A stretch of 64,000 nucleotides of DNA from Pyrolobus sp964613695. Lineage in GTDB: Archaea; Thermoproteota; Thermoprotei_A; Sulfolobales; Pyrodictiaceae. Location: assembly GCA_964613695.1 (NCBI GenBank), contig CAZTIR010000001.1, forward strand, positions 1 through 64,000, read 5' to 3'. A program made the position numbers and the translations under genes. Below are positions 41,504-50,187 of the stretch, piece after piece; the first letter of the stretch is position 1, and every line of letters begins with the position of its first letter. The notes beneath the pieces were generated by a model, which saw only the letters and a program-made list of their open reading frames with translations, made no database searches and had not been told where the DNA came from.

Positions 41504-43257
41504 CTACCCACCGGTTTACCCAGCTCCTCGAGGCTAGCGCCCTCGAGGAACCTCCTAACAGCCTCGACGAGCCTCGCCGTCTCGACTCGCACCTGCCTCC
41601 ACGTGTCACGATCCCTCAGCGTGACCGTGTCGTCCTCGAGGCTCTGGTAGTCTATCGTGACGGCGACGGGCACGCCTATCTCGTCTGCCCTCGCGTAACG
41701 CCTCCCAATACTCCCGTCATCGTCATAGTAGACGTAGAAGCCTGCATCCTGCAGCATCCTCTTCACGTTCCTAGCCTTCTCCACCAGCCTCTCGTCGCGA
41801 ACCAGGGGGAAGACCGCGACCTCGATGGGTGCGAGGCGTCTCGGGATGCTTAGCACGACCCTACCCTCCCTCTCCCTGTAAGCATACTCGAGGGTGACGT
41901 AGAGGAGCCTCTCCGAGCCGAAGGATGGCTCGACCACGTGTGGCACGAAGCGCCTGCCGGATACCTTCTCCTCCACCTCGACAACCCTAACCCTATCCCC
42001 GGGTATCTCGTACCCCTCCACGACAACCTTCCCCCTCTCCCTCAGCATCCTCTCAACCTCCTCGGGGCTAAGCCTCGAGAGGAGCTCGAAGACCCTCGGC
42101 GCATCGCTGCGGTAAGTCCTCCCAACCCACGCCTTGTCGACAATAACCTTCTTCACCTTCACTACCCTCGGCTGCGGGTAGGGCCTGAAGACCGTGAGGT
42201 CGTGGCCGCTGTACTTCATGTGCCTTGAGAGGTCGTAGTCCGTGCGGTAGGCGTGGCCGCTAACCTCGACCCAGCCCCACCTCGAGACCTTGACGAGCTG
42301 GTCGAAGACCTGTTGCGCGTAGTGGGCCCGCTCGTGCGGCAACTTCTCCTCGAAGAACATGTTCTCGTAGGGCACTCCAAGAGCCATTACAAAGTCTCTT
42401 GCGATAGCCATCCAGTAGGCCATCCAGGGCACCCTCACCACACCCTCATTGATAGCCTCCTCCACGCTATACTCCTCGGGCTTCTCCTCGCCCCTCTCCC
42501 TAGCCTCCGCCGTCAGTATGCGTAGCTTAGTATCCGCAACCCTCGGAAGGTACTCGTCGAGACCCTCCCGCGGGTTCTCCGGGTCGAAGAAGAACTCGAA
42601 CTCCATTATCGTGAACTCCCTGAGCCTCATCATGCCCTGCCTGGGGGATATCTCGTTGCGGGCCACCCGCCCAATCTGCGCTATACCGATGGGTAGACGG
42701 TGCCTCATAGCCTCGTAGACCCTCTTGAAGGATACGAACATCCCCTGCGCTGTCTCCGGCCGCAGGTAGCCTATGTTGCTGGAGTAGGGCCCTATGGTGG
42801 TACGGAAGAGCAGGTTGAAGAGCTTGACCTCGCTGAGGGGCCCGCCGCAAACCGGGCAGCGTAGATCATGCTCTCTTATTATCCGTGTGAGCTCCTGGGG
42901 GCTCAGGCCCTCGGTCTTGATGCCAAGCTTCTCCTCGATGAGGTGGTCTGCGCGGTACTTGCGTCCGCACTTAAGACACTCTACTATGGGGTCGGTGAAG
43001 TGCTCTAGGTGCCCGCTAGCCTTGTAGACTATCTCGGGGCCTATGATTGGCGTCTCTATCTCGACAACCAGGTCCTGGTGCCGGTGGATGAAGTACTCCC
43101 TCCATAACTCGATTATCTTCTGGTGTAGCCTTGCCCCGAGGGGGCCGAGGTCGTAGAAGCCCGCGACGCCACCGTATATCTCGTAGCTCGGCCAGAAGAA
43201 GCCCCTCCTCTTAGCGAGCTCCACTATCTTCTCGTAGAGGTCCTGCACTTCCCCCAT
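41500..43257 (-). CDS. glyS: Glycyl-tRNA synthetase (class II, alpha2 type)
   Basis: Charges tRNA-Gly (585 aa, ATG). N-terminal RRGFFWPSYEIYGGVAGFYDLGPLG, motif 2 region FRTTIGPYSSNIGYLRPETAQGMFVSFKR and RNEISPRQGMMRLREFTIMEFEFF, a CLKCGRKY/CPVCGG zinc knuckle, and the C-terminal anticodon-binding domain (RLAPIEVAVFPLV). All features of the archaeal/eukaryotic alpha2 enzyme. A TATA-like GTTTTAAACG (about 43292-43302) lies about 40 nt upstream. Confidence 0.97.
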   Translation of the reverse strand: MGEVQDLYEKIVELAKRRGFFWPSYEIYGGVAGFYDLGPLGARLHQKIIELWREYFIHRHQDLVVEIETPIIGPEIVYKASGHLEHFTDPIVECLKCGRKYRADHLIEEKLGIKTEGLSPQELTRIIREHDLRCPVCGGPLSEVKLFNLLFRTTIGPYSSNIGYLRPETAQGMFVSFKRVYEAMRHRLPIGIAQIGRVARNEISPRQGMMRLREFTIMEFEFFFDPENPREGLDEYLPRVADTKLRILTAEARERGEEKPEEYSVEEAINEGVVRVPWMAYWMAIARDFVMALGVPYENMFFEEKLPHERAHYAQQVFDQLVKVSRWGWVEVSGHAYRTDYDLSRHMKYSGHDLTVFRPYPQPRVVKVKKVIVDKAWVGRTYRSDAPRVFELLSRLSPEEVERMLRERGKVVVEGYEIPGDRVRVVEVEEKVSGRRFVPHVVEPSFGSERLLYVTLEYAYREREGRVVLSIPRRLAPIEVAVFPLVRDERLVEKARNVKRMLQDAGFYVYYDDDGSIGRRYARADEIGVPVAVTIDYQSLEDDTVTLRDRDTWRQVRVETARLVEAVRRFLEGASLEELGKPVGS

Positions 43258-43348
43258 GTCGGGTTATCCCGGCTCAGCGTTTCAAACCCCGCGTTTTAAA
43301 CGATGGTGTTATCCTCGCGACCATATATCGTGCAATAGCACAGAAACC

Positions 43349-43355
43349 TTATAAG
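43349..43355 (+). promoter_or_regulatory. TATA box of the Trp-rich gene
   Basis: TTATAAG, preceded by purine-rich CAGAAACC as a possible BRE. It predicts transcription start near 43378, 17 nt before the ATG at 43395. Confidence 0.7.
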
Positions 43356-43356
43356 C

Positions 43357-43376
43357 TTGTGAGCGTACGCTCACAA
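43357..43376. promoter_or_regulatory. Perfect 20-bp palindromic operator
   Basis: TTGTGAGCGTACGCTCACAA is its own reverse complement. It fills exactly the interval between the TATA box and the predicted start site, where a dimeric repressor would block polymerase recruitment. I did not see the same palindrome elsewhere in the window. Confidence 0.75.
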
Positions 43377-43394
43377 ATAGACGGGGTTGGGACC

Positions 43395-43613
43395 ATGGCC
43401 TGGTGGCCCTTCGGCTGGTGGGGTAGGGGTAGAGGAGGACCCTGGTGGGCCAGAGGACAGCCTTGGCCAGGCAACGGGCCCTGGAGCTTCCTGCCGCCAT
43501 GGCAGAGGCCGGGATGGGTGTTCGGTAGAGGCTGGTGCCGCTACTGGTGGCCCTACTGGTTCGCCTGGTGGAGCCCAGCGCCAGCCTACTACCCGTACTA
43601 CCCGTGGTGGTGA
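43395..43613 (+). CDS. Trp-rich microprotein
   Basis: 72 residues from the ATG giving MAWWPFGWWGRGRGG, of which 18 are Trp (25 percent); Gly, Pro, Arg and Tyr make up most of the rest, with no Lys, Asp, Glu or Ile and one Cys. Pairs of Trp recur (WW six times or more). There is no membrane helix or known domain. It is preceded by GGGGTTGGG as ribosome site, and its TGA overlaps the GTG of the next gene (GTGA). Family unknown to me; its composition suggests an aromatic, surface- or ligand-binding peptide. Confidence 0.7.
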   Translation: MAWWPFGWWGRGRGGPWWARGQPWPGNGPWSFLPPWQRPGWVFGRGWCRYWWPYWFAWWSPAPAYYPYYPWW

Positions 43614-43822
43614 GCTTGAGCTACCCGCTACCACCCTACTACTACCCGTACTACCTGCCGCCGCTGCCACCACTACCGCCGCCGCCGTACCTGCCGCCAG
43701 GCTACCTGGAGTACCTGGCAGCTCTAGCGATATACCCTGAGCTGATCAGGTTGTATGTTGAGCTCTACCGCCAGTACATAGAGGCTCTTAAGGCTGCCGT
43801 GAGCGGCGCGGGTAGAGGCTGA
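43610..43822 (+). CDS. Pro/Tyr-rich microprotein coupled to the Trp-rich gene
   Basis: 70 residues from a GTG overlapping the previous stop. The first half is Pro/Tyr/Leu-rich (PLPPYYYPYYLPPLPPLPP), likely polyproline-II-like; the second half is one amphipathic helix, YLEYLAALAIYPELIRLYVE then LYRQYIEALKAAV. Longer in-frame starts (43535) would read through the Trp-rich gene in another frame and give implausible content. No known family. With its partner it forms a two-gene unit under the palindromic operator. Confidence 0.65.
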   Translation: MSLSYPLPPYYYPYYLPPLPPLPPPPYLPPGYLEYLAALAIYPELIRLYVELYRQYIEALKAAVSGAGRG

Positions 43823-43841
43823 GCCCCTCACACGCCCCTAG

Positions 43842-43847
43842 TTTTTT
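43842..43847 (+). terminator. T6 run after the microprotein pair
   Basis: A run of six T in CTAGTTTTTTAGA just after the stop, a plausible archaeal oligo-T terminator. The same TTTTTTA could act as a weak TATA for mtnP about 30 nt downstream. Confidence 0.4.
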
Positions 43848-43876
43848 AGACCCGGTTGCATGCTCGACCTGGGTGC

Positions 43877-44710
43877 GTGTTTTTGAGCTGGGTTCTAGGC
43901 GTAAAGCCCCCCGTGCAAGCCGAGATAGGGATTATTGGTGGTAGTGGCCTCTACGACCCGGGCATCGTCGAGAACGCTAGGGAGGTTAAGGTCTACACGC
44001 CCTTCGGGGAGCCGAGCGACTATATCATCGTCGGGGAGGTTAAGGGGAGGAGGGTCGCCTTCCTACCTAGGCATGGCAGGGGGCATAGGATACCGCCACA
44101 CCGTATAAACTACCGTGCCAACATCTGGGCGCTTAAGGCTCTTGGAGTAAAGTGGGTTGTCTCGGTCTCGGCTGTGGGTAGTCTACGCGAGGACTACAAG
44201 CCTGGCGACCTCGTGGTGCCGGACCAGTTCATAGACATGACTAAGAAGAGGGACTACACGTTCTTCGATGGTCCCGTGGTGGCTCACGTTAGTATGGCTG
44301 ACCCGTTCTGCGAGCATCTTCGGAGGCTCCTGGTCGAGACTGGGAGGTCTCTCGGGTACAGGATACACGAGAGGGGCACCTACGTTTGCATCGAGGGGCC
44401 GAGGTTCTCGACGAGAGCAGAGTCGAGGATATGGAAGGAGGTGTTCAAGGCCGACATTATAGGCATGACCCTGGTGCCGGAGGTCAACCTGGCCTGCGAG
44501 GCGCAGATGTGCTACGCCACCCTAGCGATGATAACCGATTACGATGTGTGGGCGGAGTCGCCGGTCACCGCAGAGGAGGTTATCAGGATCATGGCCGAGA
44601 ACGTGGAGAAGGCTAAGAAGATACTCTACGAGCTCATACCCAAGCTCCCCGAGGAGCCCGACGAGAAGCTCTGCAGCTGCTGTAAGTCCCTGGAGACCGC
44701 GCTGCTCTAG
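43877..44710 (+). CDS. mtnP: S-methyl-5'-thioadenosine phosphorylase
   Basis: Phosphorolyses methylthioadenosine to adenine and methylthioribose-1-phosphate in methionine salvage. About 277 aa from GTG; TTG 43856, TTG 43883 and GTG 43913 are alternatives. IGIIGGSGLYDPG, FLPRHGRGHRIPPHRINYRANIWALK, GTYVCIEGPRFSTRAESR and TLVPEVNLACEAQMCYA are diagnostic and close to Sulfolobus MTAP, including the C-terminal CSCC disulfide motif that gives extreme thermostability. The SIS-like gene follows after 11 nt. Confidence 0.96.
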   Translation: MFLSWVLGVKPPVQAEIGIIGGSGLYDPGIVENAREVKVYTPFGEPSDYIIVGEVKGRRVAFLPRHGRGHRIPPHRINYRANIWALKALGVKWVVSVSAVGSLREDYKPGDLVVPDQFIDMTKKRDYTFFDGPVVAHVSMADPFCEHLRRLLVETGRSLGYRIHERGTYVCIEGPRFSTRAESRIWKEVFKADIIGMTLVPEVNLACEAQMCYATLAMITDYDVWAESPVTAEEVIRIMAENVEKAKKILYELIPKLPEEPDEKLCSCCKSLETALL

Positions 44711-44721
44711 GGAGTACGGTC

Positions 44722-45639
44722 TTGACGGAGAACACGAGGCTCCTGGATCGCGAGGCTTTGAGAAGGGAGGTCGAGAAGGGGGCTAGGCTAAAGGATGCGT
44801 TGACTAGCCTGGCGTCCGAGGCCCGCGAGAAGATCATTTTCTCGTACACGGGCGCCGGGGGCGTGGCAGCGTGGATAGCATACTGGTTCGTGAAGCAGCT
44901 CGCGCCGGGTGTGAGCGTCGAGATCCAGCCGGGCGATGCTCTCGCGTTCCACGTCCTCGCGTATAGGGAGTCTAGGGACGAGTACTCGCCAGCCTCCGAT
45001 ACCACCGTCTACCTCTTCGTGGGGCCCGGCGGCGAGAACCAGTCGATCATGGTGAGGGATGCCTCCCTCTATACGGGGGCGCGTCTCGCGATAATCTCGC
45101 CCAGGCTCCCGCCCCTACTACGCGATCGCCTCGGCGAGGAGCCGCGCCTCTTGGAGCTCGATGGGGTCTATACCATACTCGCTCCTATAGCCGCCGCCCT
45201 CCTCGCGCTCGAGATCGGCGAGAGTAGGGGGTATTCGGGTACGCGCGTGAAGCGCGTCGAGAGGGAGGTTTTGACGCTCACCGAGGTGCTAGACGACCTG
45301 CTTGAGAGGTTCTCGGATACCGCGAGGAGGGCTGCGGAGTGTAGGAGTGTAGAGTGTACGGTCATATACACTCCTACGATGAGGAGCGCTGCTATACTAC
45401 ACTCACTCCTCTACGGCTCTAGGCCCCTGGGGGTGCAGGACGCGCTGGCAGCGTTTATGGGGGGCGTTGGCGGTAGGGTATTGCTCATGTACACCCGTGG
45501 GGATGCTGACGCTGTCAGAGAGGTGAGGTTCAGGGCGTTGAGCAGGGGAGCCTCTCTCGTAGAGGTGGTTATGCCGACCGACCCGTTGACAGCCCCCATA
45601 TACACGATCCTGGTTCTACACGCGAGGAGTGTAGACTAG
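44722..45639 (+). CDS. SIS-domain-like unknown protein
   Basis: 305 aa (TTG start). Two repeated alpha/beta units: IIFSYTGAGGVAAWIAYWFVKQLAPGVSVEI ... TTVYLFVGPGGENQSIMVRDA and later CTVIYTPTMRSAAILHSLLYG ... GGRVLLMYTRGDADAVREVRF. This resembles the sugar-isomerase (SIS) double fold with degenerate Ser/Thr loops; no catalytic residues can be assigned. It lies directly after mtnP and converges (24-nt overlap) with the AglH-like gene. Confidence 0.6.
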   Translation: MTENTRLLDREALRREVEKGARLKDALTSLASEAREKIIFSYTGAGGVAAWIAYWFVKQLAPGVSVEIQPGDALAFHVLAYRESRDEYSPASDTTVYLFVGPGGENQSIMVRDASLYTGARLAIISPRLPPLLRDRLGEEPRLLELDGVYTILAPIAAALLALEIGESRGYSGTRVKRVEREVLTLTEVLDDLLERFSDTARRAAECRSVECTVIYTPTMRSAAILHSLLYGSRPLGVQDALAAFMGGVGGRVLLMYTRGDADAVREVRFRALSRGASLVEVVMPTDPLTAPIYTILVLHARSVD

Positions 45640-46632
45640 GAGCGCCGCCACGATAGCGATCAGCGCGGAGACGGCGTAGAGCAACAAGAGCGCCTGGTAT
45701 ATACTCTTCTCGTCTAGGGGGGTTTTGAGCGTGAGCAGCTGGACGAGGGTGGGTGGGCTCCTCGGGTCGCACCTAGCGTGGACCAACCCCCTCTCGTCTA
45801 TCCTCGTGGGTCTCGGGATATTCCTCCTCTCTACGAAGCCGCGGACCGTGGTCACAATCTGGAAGCCGTTGAGGATGAGCGGGGTTATCGCTATCAGGTA
45901 GATGAGCTCCTGCTTAGCCAGCATAGCCTGGTATGCCGCGAGCGCCCCTAGGGCCAGGCTCCCCGAGTCCCCGTTGAAGGCCCTGGCGGGGTACCGGTTA
46001 TAGAGCAGGAGGTATACGAGTACAGCCGTGATCGTGTACGCTAGTATCGGCTCCGCCTCGGCCACTGTCACGCCCAGCCTCGACGACATTATCGCGTAGC
46101 CGGCTGCGACGGCGAGGCTCGAGGCCAGGAACGCTGTGGGCATCGACCCGTTGACCACATCCACCATGTTGAAGGCGTTCGCCGATACTCCTATGAAGAG
46201 GGGCAGCACCAACGGGTAGACGATGGAGAGCCTAGCCCAGCCGTAGAGAGGCACATAGACCCTCCAGTCCCCCGCGCACAGCAGGAGTATTATCGAGGCG
46301 CTAGCCATGGTTAGGAGCGGCTTCGTCACCGGATCCATCCTCCTAGCGTCATCGACGAGCCCGACTAGAGCATTGTAGAGTGTTAGGAGGGATGCGGCGA
46401 GGTAGAATACCGGCGAGCCCCCGGCGAGAGAGTGGAGCGCTAGGAGGCCGAGGGAGAGGAGTAGCGCGAGGCCGAAGCCAGCCGCCTCTGGTACACGCGC
46501 CCTCCTCCAAGGCTTGAATATATCGACGCCGAGCAGCCCAAGCCTCTTGGACAAGACTATGCCCAGGAGGCCGCCAGCTGCCCCCGTGACGACGCCCAGG
46601 AGCACCGCCGCGAGCAGTGCTTCGAGTGTCAC
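45616..46632 (-). CDS. AglH/MraY/WecA-family glycosylphosphotransferase
   Basis: 338-residue integral membrane enzyme (GTG start) with about ten membrane helices. Mg/active-site motifs: LVDDARRMD, SANAFNMVDVVNG and FNGDSGSLALGA. The family transfers HexNAc-1-phosphate from a UDP-sugar to a (dolichyl) polyprenyl phosphate, the first step of archaeal N-glycosylation. The sugar is inferred. It lies among lipid-synthesis genes. Confidence 0.9.
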   Translation of the reverse strand: MTLEALLAAVLLGVVTGAAGGLLGIVLSKRLGLLGVDIFKPWRRARVPEAAGFGLALLLSLGLLALHSLAGGSPVFYLAASLLTLYNALVGLVDDARRMDPVTKPLLTMASASIILLLCAGDWRVYVPLYGWARLSIVYPLVLPLFIGVSANAFNMVDVVNGSMPTAFLASSLAVAAGYAIMSSRLGVTVAEAEPILAYTITAVLVYLLLYNRYPARAFNGDSGSLALGALAAYQAMLAKQELIYLIAITPLILNGFQIVTTVRGFVERRNIPRPTRIDERGLVHARCDPRSPPTLVQLLTLKTPLDEKSIYQALLLLYAVSALIAIVAALLVYTPRV

Positions 46633-46692
46633 CTTGCCACCTCGCTACCCGCCTATACCTGGCGGTTGAAGCTTGTAACGCGGGAGTAGCTG

Positions 46693-47601
46693 GTGGAGGC
46701 TATACTCCTTGTAGCCTCCACACGCCTCTCGTGGTCCACGAGGAGGCTTCTAAAAGCGTTTAGGGAGAGGGGGCACCGCGCCAAGCCCGTCATAGTCTCG
46801 GAGCTTAGCGTGAGGGTTGACGAGAGCGGCGTTACTATCGAGGGGTGTGGGCGGAGCCACTGCAACCCCGACGCGGTGATAGTGCGCGGCCTTGGCGCCG
46901 TCGATACGCCGGAGAAGCTGCTCTCGAGGCTAACCCTTCTAGCAGCATTCGAGGATATGGGCGTGGTTGTGGTGAACCCGTGGCTCCCGACGCTAGTAGC
47001 GAGGAACAAGATGCTCACAGCGCTCTACCTACGGAGGGCTGGGGTGCCAATACCGCCTAGCATGCTAGCTGAGAGCATTGGGCCGGTGCTTAGAGCGTCT
47101 CGAGACTGGGGTAGGATGGTTGTGAAGCCTCTTACCGGCAGCCTGGGGCTAGGCTCCTTCCTCGCAGAGAACCTGGACCAGGCGTACCTGGCCGCCAGCC
47201 TCTTCTTGGCTACCGGGCACCCTGTCTACGCTCAGAGGTTTATCCCGAAGGAGGGTAACGCGGACATCCGCGTCTTCATCGTCGGCGACCGCGCCGTCGC
47301 CGCCGCAAGGCGGGTTGCCGCCCCCGGCGAGTGGAGGACTAACGTGGCACGCGGCGCTAGAACGGAGCCCGTGGAGCTGGACGAGGAGACACGCTACATG
47401 GCGGTAAGGGCTTCGAAGGCACTAGGCCTCTACTATGCTGGCGTGGATGTGGCTATAGAGGGGGGCACGGGCAGGAGGTACGTGCTCGAGGTAAACGCTA
47501 TGCCCAACTGGCTGGGCTTATACCGGGCTACCGGCATCGACCCCGCAGAGGAGATAGTGGGGCTTGTGGAGAGTATCGTGAAGAGGGGCGGTGAAGAGTA
47601 G
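46693..47601 (+). CDS. RimK/MptN-like ATP-grasp ligase
   Basis: 302 aa (GTG start). ATP-grasp elements: NKMLTALYLRRAGVPIPP, GRMVVKPLTGSLGLG, AQRFIPKEGNADIRVFIVGD, EWRTNVARGA and the metal-binding YVLEVNAMPNWLGLYRATGID. The C-terminal EVN-x-P-x-W-x-GL-x-x-x-TG form is nearer to tetrahydromethanopterin/F420 glutamate ligases (MptN/CofF) than to LysX. It would add glutamate to a cofactor or protein C-terminus; the acceptor is unknown. Confidence 0.82.
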   Translation: MEAILLVASTRLSWSTRRLLKAFRERGHRAKPVIVSELSVRVDESGVTIEGCGRSHCNPDAVIVRGLGAVDTPEKLLSRLTLLAAFEDMGVVVVNPWLPTLVARNKMLTALYLRRAGVPIPPSMLAESIGPVLRASRDWGRMVVKPLTGSLGLGSFLAENLDQAYLAASLFLATGHPVYAQRFIPKEGNADIRVFIVGDRAVAAARRVAAPGEWRTNVARGARTEPVELDEETRYMAVRASKALGLYYAGVDVAIEGGTGRRYVLEVNAMPNWLGLYRATGIDPAEEIVGLVESIVKRGGEE

Positions 47602-47654
47602 GAAACCGGGCGAGCCTCCGGGGCGATGAGCGGGGGCTCTCGCACGAGCCCCGC

Positions 47655-48686
47655 CTACCGTACAAGGAGCCTCGCGAGGATAGAGGCTATGCGGCCCGGC
47701 AGTAGCGATAATATCTTCTCCGCGGCGCCCAGGTCGCCGAGGGCTATCCTCATCGCGAGGCTCCCGCCCATCCTCCTCATGAACCTGGCTCTCGCCTCGG
47801 GTGAGGCGCTCTTAACGTAGTCCAGCAGCTTCCTCTGCACCTCTATGCTCCTCCCCAGCTTCTCGAGCTCACGCCTAGCACTCTTGTCGCCCTCGAGCAT
47901 CCTGAATACCAGCTTCGCGCTAAGCGCGGCGGGCCTGATACCCTCCCCGGTGACAGGGTAGACGAAGCCAGCAGCCTCCCCCACGTGCACGGTCTCGGAG
48001 TAGACTAGGTTCCAGTTGACACCACCGATGTTGATATAGGAGCCTTTGGGGGCCTCAACCTGCTCCACGTTAAGCCTCTTCACGAACTCGTTCAGCATCG
48101 AGAGGAACTCTACGGGCGAGCCGTAGCCCCCGACGCCTATCCTAGCCTCGCGGGGCGAGTGCGGGAAGACCCAGTAGTAGCCGACGAGCCTAGAGTCGAA
48201 GTGTATCTCTATCACACCCTCCTCGAAACCGCCACGATACACGCCCTGCACCGCGTATATGCGATCGCCCCGGTAGCCTGGAGCCAGGGGGCCAGCCGCG
48301 ACCACGAGCCTCTCCCACACAGCCTCGACTCCCGGCACGCGGCGAGAGCGGAAGTCGAAGACCGTGTACTTCTTCACATCCACGCCCTCTAGGATTGAGG
48401 CTATGAACCTCTTCTTGTCCAGGAGGTAGCCCCAACGCCTCCCCTCCTGCGACCAGAGGAGCTCGCCATCGAGGTACACGCGGAAACCCCTAACCTCTAC
48501 AAGCACCGAGTCGGGGTCGACGCGCCCCACCTGCTCGACGTAAAGCTCTGGTATGGCGCCCCCGCACACCTTGCCACCAGGCTCCATAGCGTCTACAACC
48601 ATCACCCTATAGCCGCGGTCGGAGGCTAGTCTCGCGAACCAGGCCCCAGCTGGCCCCCCACCCACGATCAGGTAGTCCAGCTTCAC
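47655..48686 (-). CDS. Geranylgeranyl reductase family flavoprotein
   Basis: 343 aa (ATG). N-terminal FAD dinucleotide fold YLIVGGGPAGAWFARLA, GGKVCGG with conserved Cys, YYWVFPHSPREARIGVGG and GEAAGFVYPVTGEGIRPA. The family saturates the isoprenoid chains of archaeal lipids or dolichols. It is preceded by the prenyl synthase gene (3-nt gap), consistent with lipid synthesis. A specific double-bond target cannot be assigned. Confidence 0.88.
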   Translation of the reverse strand: MKLDYLIVGGGPAGAWFARLASDRGYRVMVVDAMEPGGKVCGGAIPELYVEQVGRVDPDSVLVEVRGFRVYLDGELLWSQEGRRWGYLLDKKRFIASILEGVDVKKYTVFDFRSRRVPGVEAVWERLVVAAGPLAPGYRGDRIYAVQGVYRGGFEEGVIEIHFDSRLVGYYWVFPHSPREARIGVGGYGSPVEFLSMLNEFVKRLNVEQVEAPKGSYINIGGVNWNLVYSETVHVGEAAGFVYPVTGEGIRPAALSAKLVFRMLEGDKSARRELEKLGRSIEVQRKLLDYVKSASPEARARFMRRMGGSLAMRIALGDLGAAEKILSLLPGRIASILARLLVR

Positions 48687-48689
48687 GCG

Positions 48690-49562
48690 CTACAACCCCG
48701 GTATCTCGAGACCAGCCTCTCTAAACATGCTTTTTACCACAAACCTTGGGAGCAGGGAGGCCATCCTGGCGAAGAAGCCGCGGAAAAGCCTCTGCGCTAG
48801 AGAGTCTAGCTCGGCGAAGAGGGAGCGCAGCCTAGGCAAAGCGGCCTCCAGGATGTTCACGGGGTTGCCGAGCCACTCTAGGAGCCTCACAACGCTACCA
48901 TCCCTCTCGCCCCTCATATAGTCGACGATATCGTCGGCCAACTGGTAGGCCACGCCCATCAACTCGCCATAACGCCCGAGGAGCGAGAGCCTCTCATTAT
49001 CGACGCCCGCCACAACGCCGCCCAGCTCCGCGGCTAGGCGGAAGAGGCTACCGGTCTTCAGCCTGACAACCTCCAGGTACCCACCCCTCCCGGTATAAGC
49101 GTCGAGCACCTCGCCACGCGATATGTCGTACCACGCCACCACGCTCCTCTCGACAGCCCGGTACCCGTACCGGAGCAGAAGGAGGCGCTGGGCAAACGAT
49201 ATCAACAAGTTGGCCGCCATGACCGCGCGGCCGGGCCCGTACTTGAGCCAGGCGGCTGCGCGACCCCTCCTAACCTCGTCCCCGTCTATCACATCGTCTA
49301 TCGCCAGGCTCGCCGAGTGGACTATCTCGACTGCTACAGCGGCATCCAGAGCCTCTGACCACGAGGAGCCCATAGCCTCGGCTATCAACAGCGTCGCGAA
49401 GCCACGCAGCCTCTTACCACCAGCCACTATATACTCGTGTATACCCAGCTCGTCGTACTCGCCCAACTCCCGCAGACGCGCTCCAATCCCCTCCTCTAGG
49501 AGCCTCCTCGCCTCCCTCCACCGTTCCACTATAAGCCTCTCTGAAACACTCTCAGTCAACAC
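48690..49562 (-). CDS. Isoprenyl diphosphate synthase
   Basis: About 290 aa from GTG. Trans-prenyltransferase motifs GGKRLRG, first Asp-rich motif SLAIDDVIDGDEVRRGR (DDxxD), KTGSLFRLA and second Asp-rich motif QLADDIVDY. It makes geranylgeranyl or longer prenyl diphosphate from IPP and allylic primers. Translation coupling with the geranylgeranyl reductase gene is likely. Product chain length cannot be judged by eye. The in-frame ATG at 49598 would overlap the upstream gene. Confidence 0.88.
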   Translation of the reverse strand: MLTESVSERLIVERWREARRLLEEGIGARLRELGEYDELGIHEYIVAGGKRLRGFATLLIAEAMGSSWSEALDAAVAVEIVHSASLAIDDVIDGDEVRRGRAAAWLKYGPGRAVMAANLLISFAQRLLLLRYGYRAVERSVVAWYDISRGEVLDAYTGRGGYLEVVRLKTGSLFRLAAELGGVVAGVDNERLSLLGRYGELMGVAYQLADDIVDYMRGERDGSVVRLLEWLGNPVNILEAALPRLRSLFAELDSLAQRLFRGFFARMASLLPRFVVKSMFREAGLEIPGL

Positions 49563-49575
49563 CGTGTCACTCCGT

Positions 49576-50091
49576 CTATGTGATACCCGCCGCCTCACGA
49601 TATATGAGTGTGGCTATCGTGTACCCGGTCGCCACCAGCAAGGGGAAGAGGCTAAACGCGAGGTACACAATGCCGCCAAGCCTCTTATGCGCCTCGAGGA
49701 GTAGAGCAGCGGCCACGAGTAGAAGGTTCACCGCCGTCTCTGTGCCCGGCGTCATGCTAGCGTACATGAGTATCATTGATGCTGCTATAAGCCCGGCTAT
49801 CTTCTCGTGCCCCGATGCCATATAGTAGGAGATGAGGGCCAGCATCGTAACTACGGGGGAGAGGCTCACGAGCCTCTCGTGGAAACGTGGAAACCTGTAC
49901 ACGAGCCTAGTGGCTCCACGAGTAGCCGCGCAGACGCTCTCAACCAGAAGCGCTACAAGTACACCGATGAGCGGAGAGTAGTTGACGCTAATCACTATCG
50001 CCAGGGGGGCGCCGATGGCTATACAAGCTAGGCACGACACTACACCAACCCTGCCCTCGAGCAACGCCACGACACTGCGCACGGGCGGCAC
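49576..50091 (-). CDS. Hypothetical membrane protein
   Basis: 171 residues with four to five membrane segments (VGVVSCLACIAIGAPLAIVISV, LIGVLVALLVESVCAA, SPVVTMLALISYYMAS, KIAGLIAASMILMYAS, TAVNLLLVAAALLL and a last segment near 145-165). Not recognised. First gene upstream of the prenyl synthase, co-directional, so possibly linked to lipid metabolism. Confidence 0.65.
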   Translation of the reverse strand: MPPVRSVVALLEGRVGVVSCLACIAIGAPLAIVISVNYSPLIGVLVALLVESVCAATRGATRLVYRFPRFHERLVSLSPVVTMLALISYYMASGHEKIAGLIAASMILMYASMTPGTETAVNLLLVAAALLLEAHKRLGGIVYLAFSLFPLLVATGYTIATLIYREAAGIT

Positions 50092-50187
50092 CGGGCTCCC
50101 CTCGGTGGTTCTCTCCTCACCGCGCGACCAGCATGCTCGGCCGCGCGGGTTCCGGTCACAGCCCGACTACGGGTCAACCCCTACACC

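Noticed and set aside
43371..43740. Alternative frames across the Trp-rich gene (minus 43371-43673, plus 43387-43740)
   Set aside because: The frame at 43395 has the ribosome site and the TATA spacing and couples to the next gene; the others have only skewed composition.
46693..47601. LysX of the lysine pathway
   Set aside because: C-terminal EVNAMPNWLGLYRATG pattern fits MptN/CofF-type ligases better, and it is unlinked to lysW or lysK.
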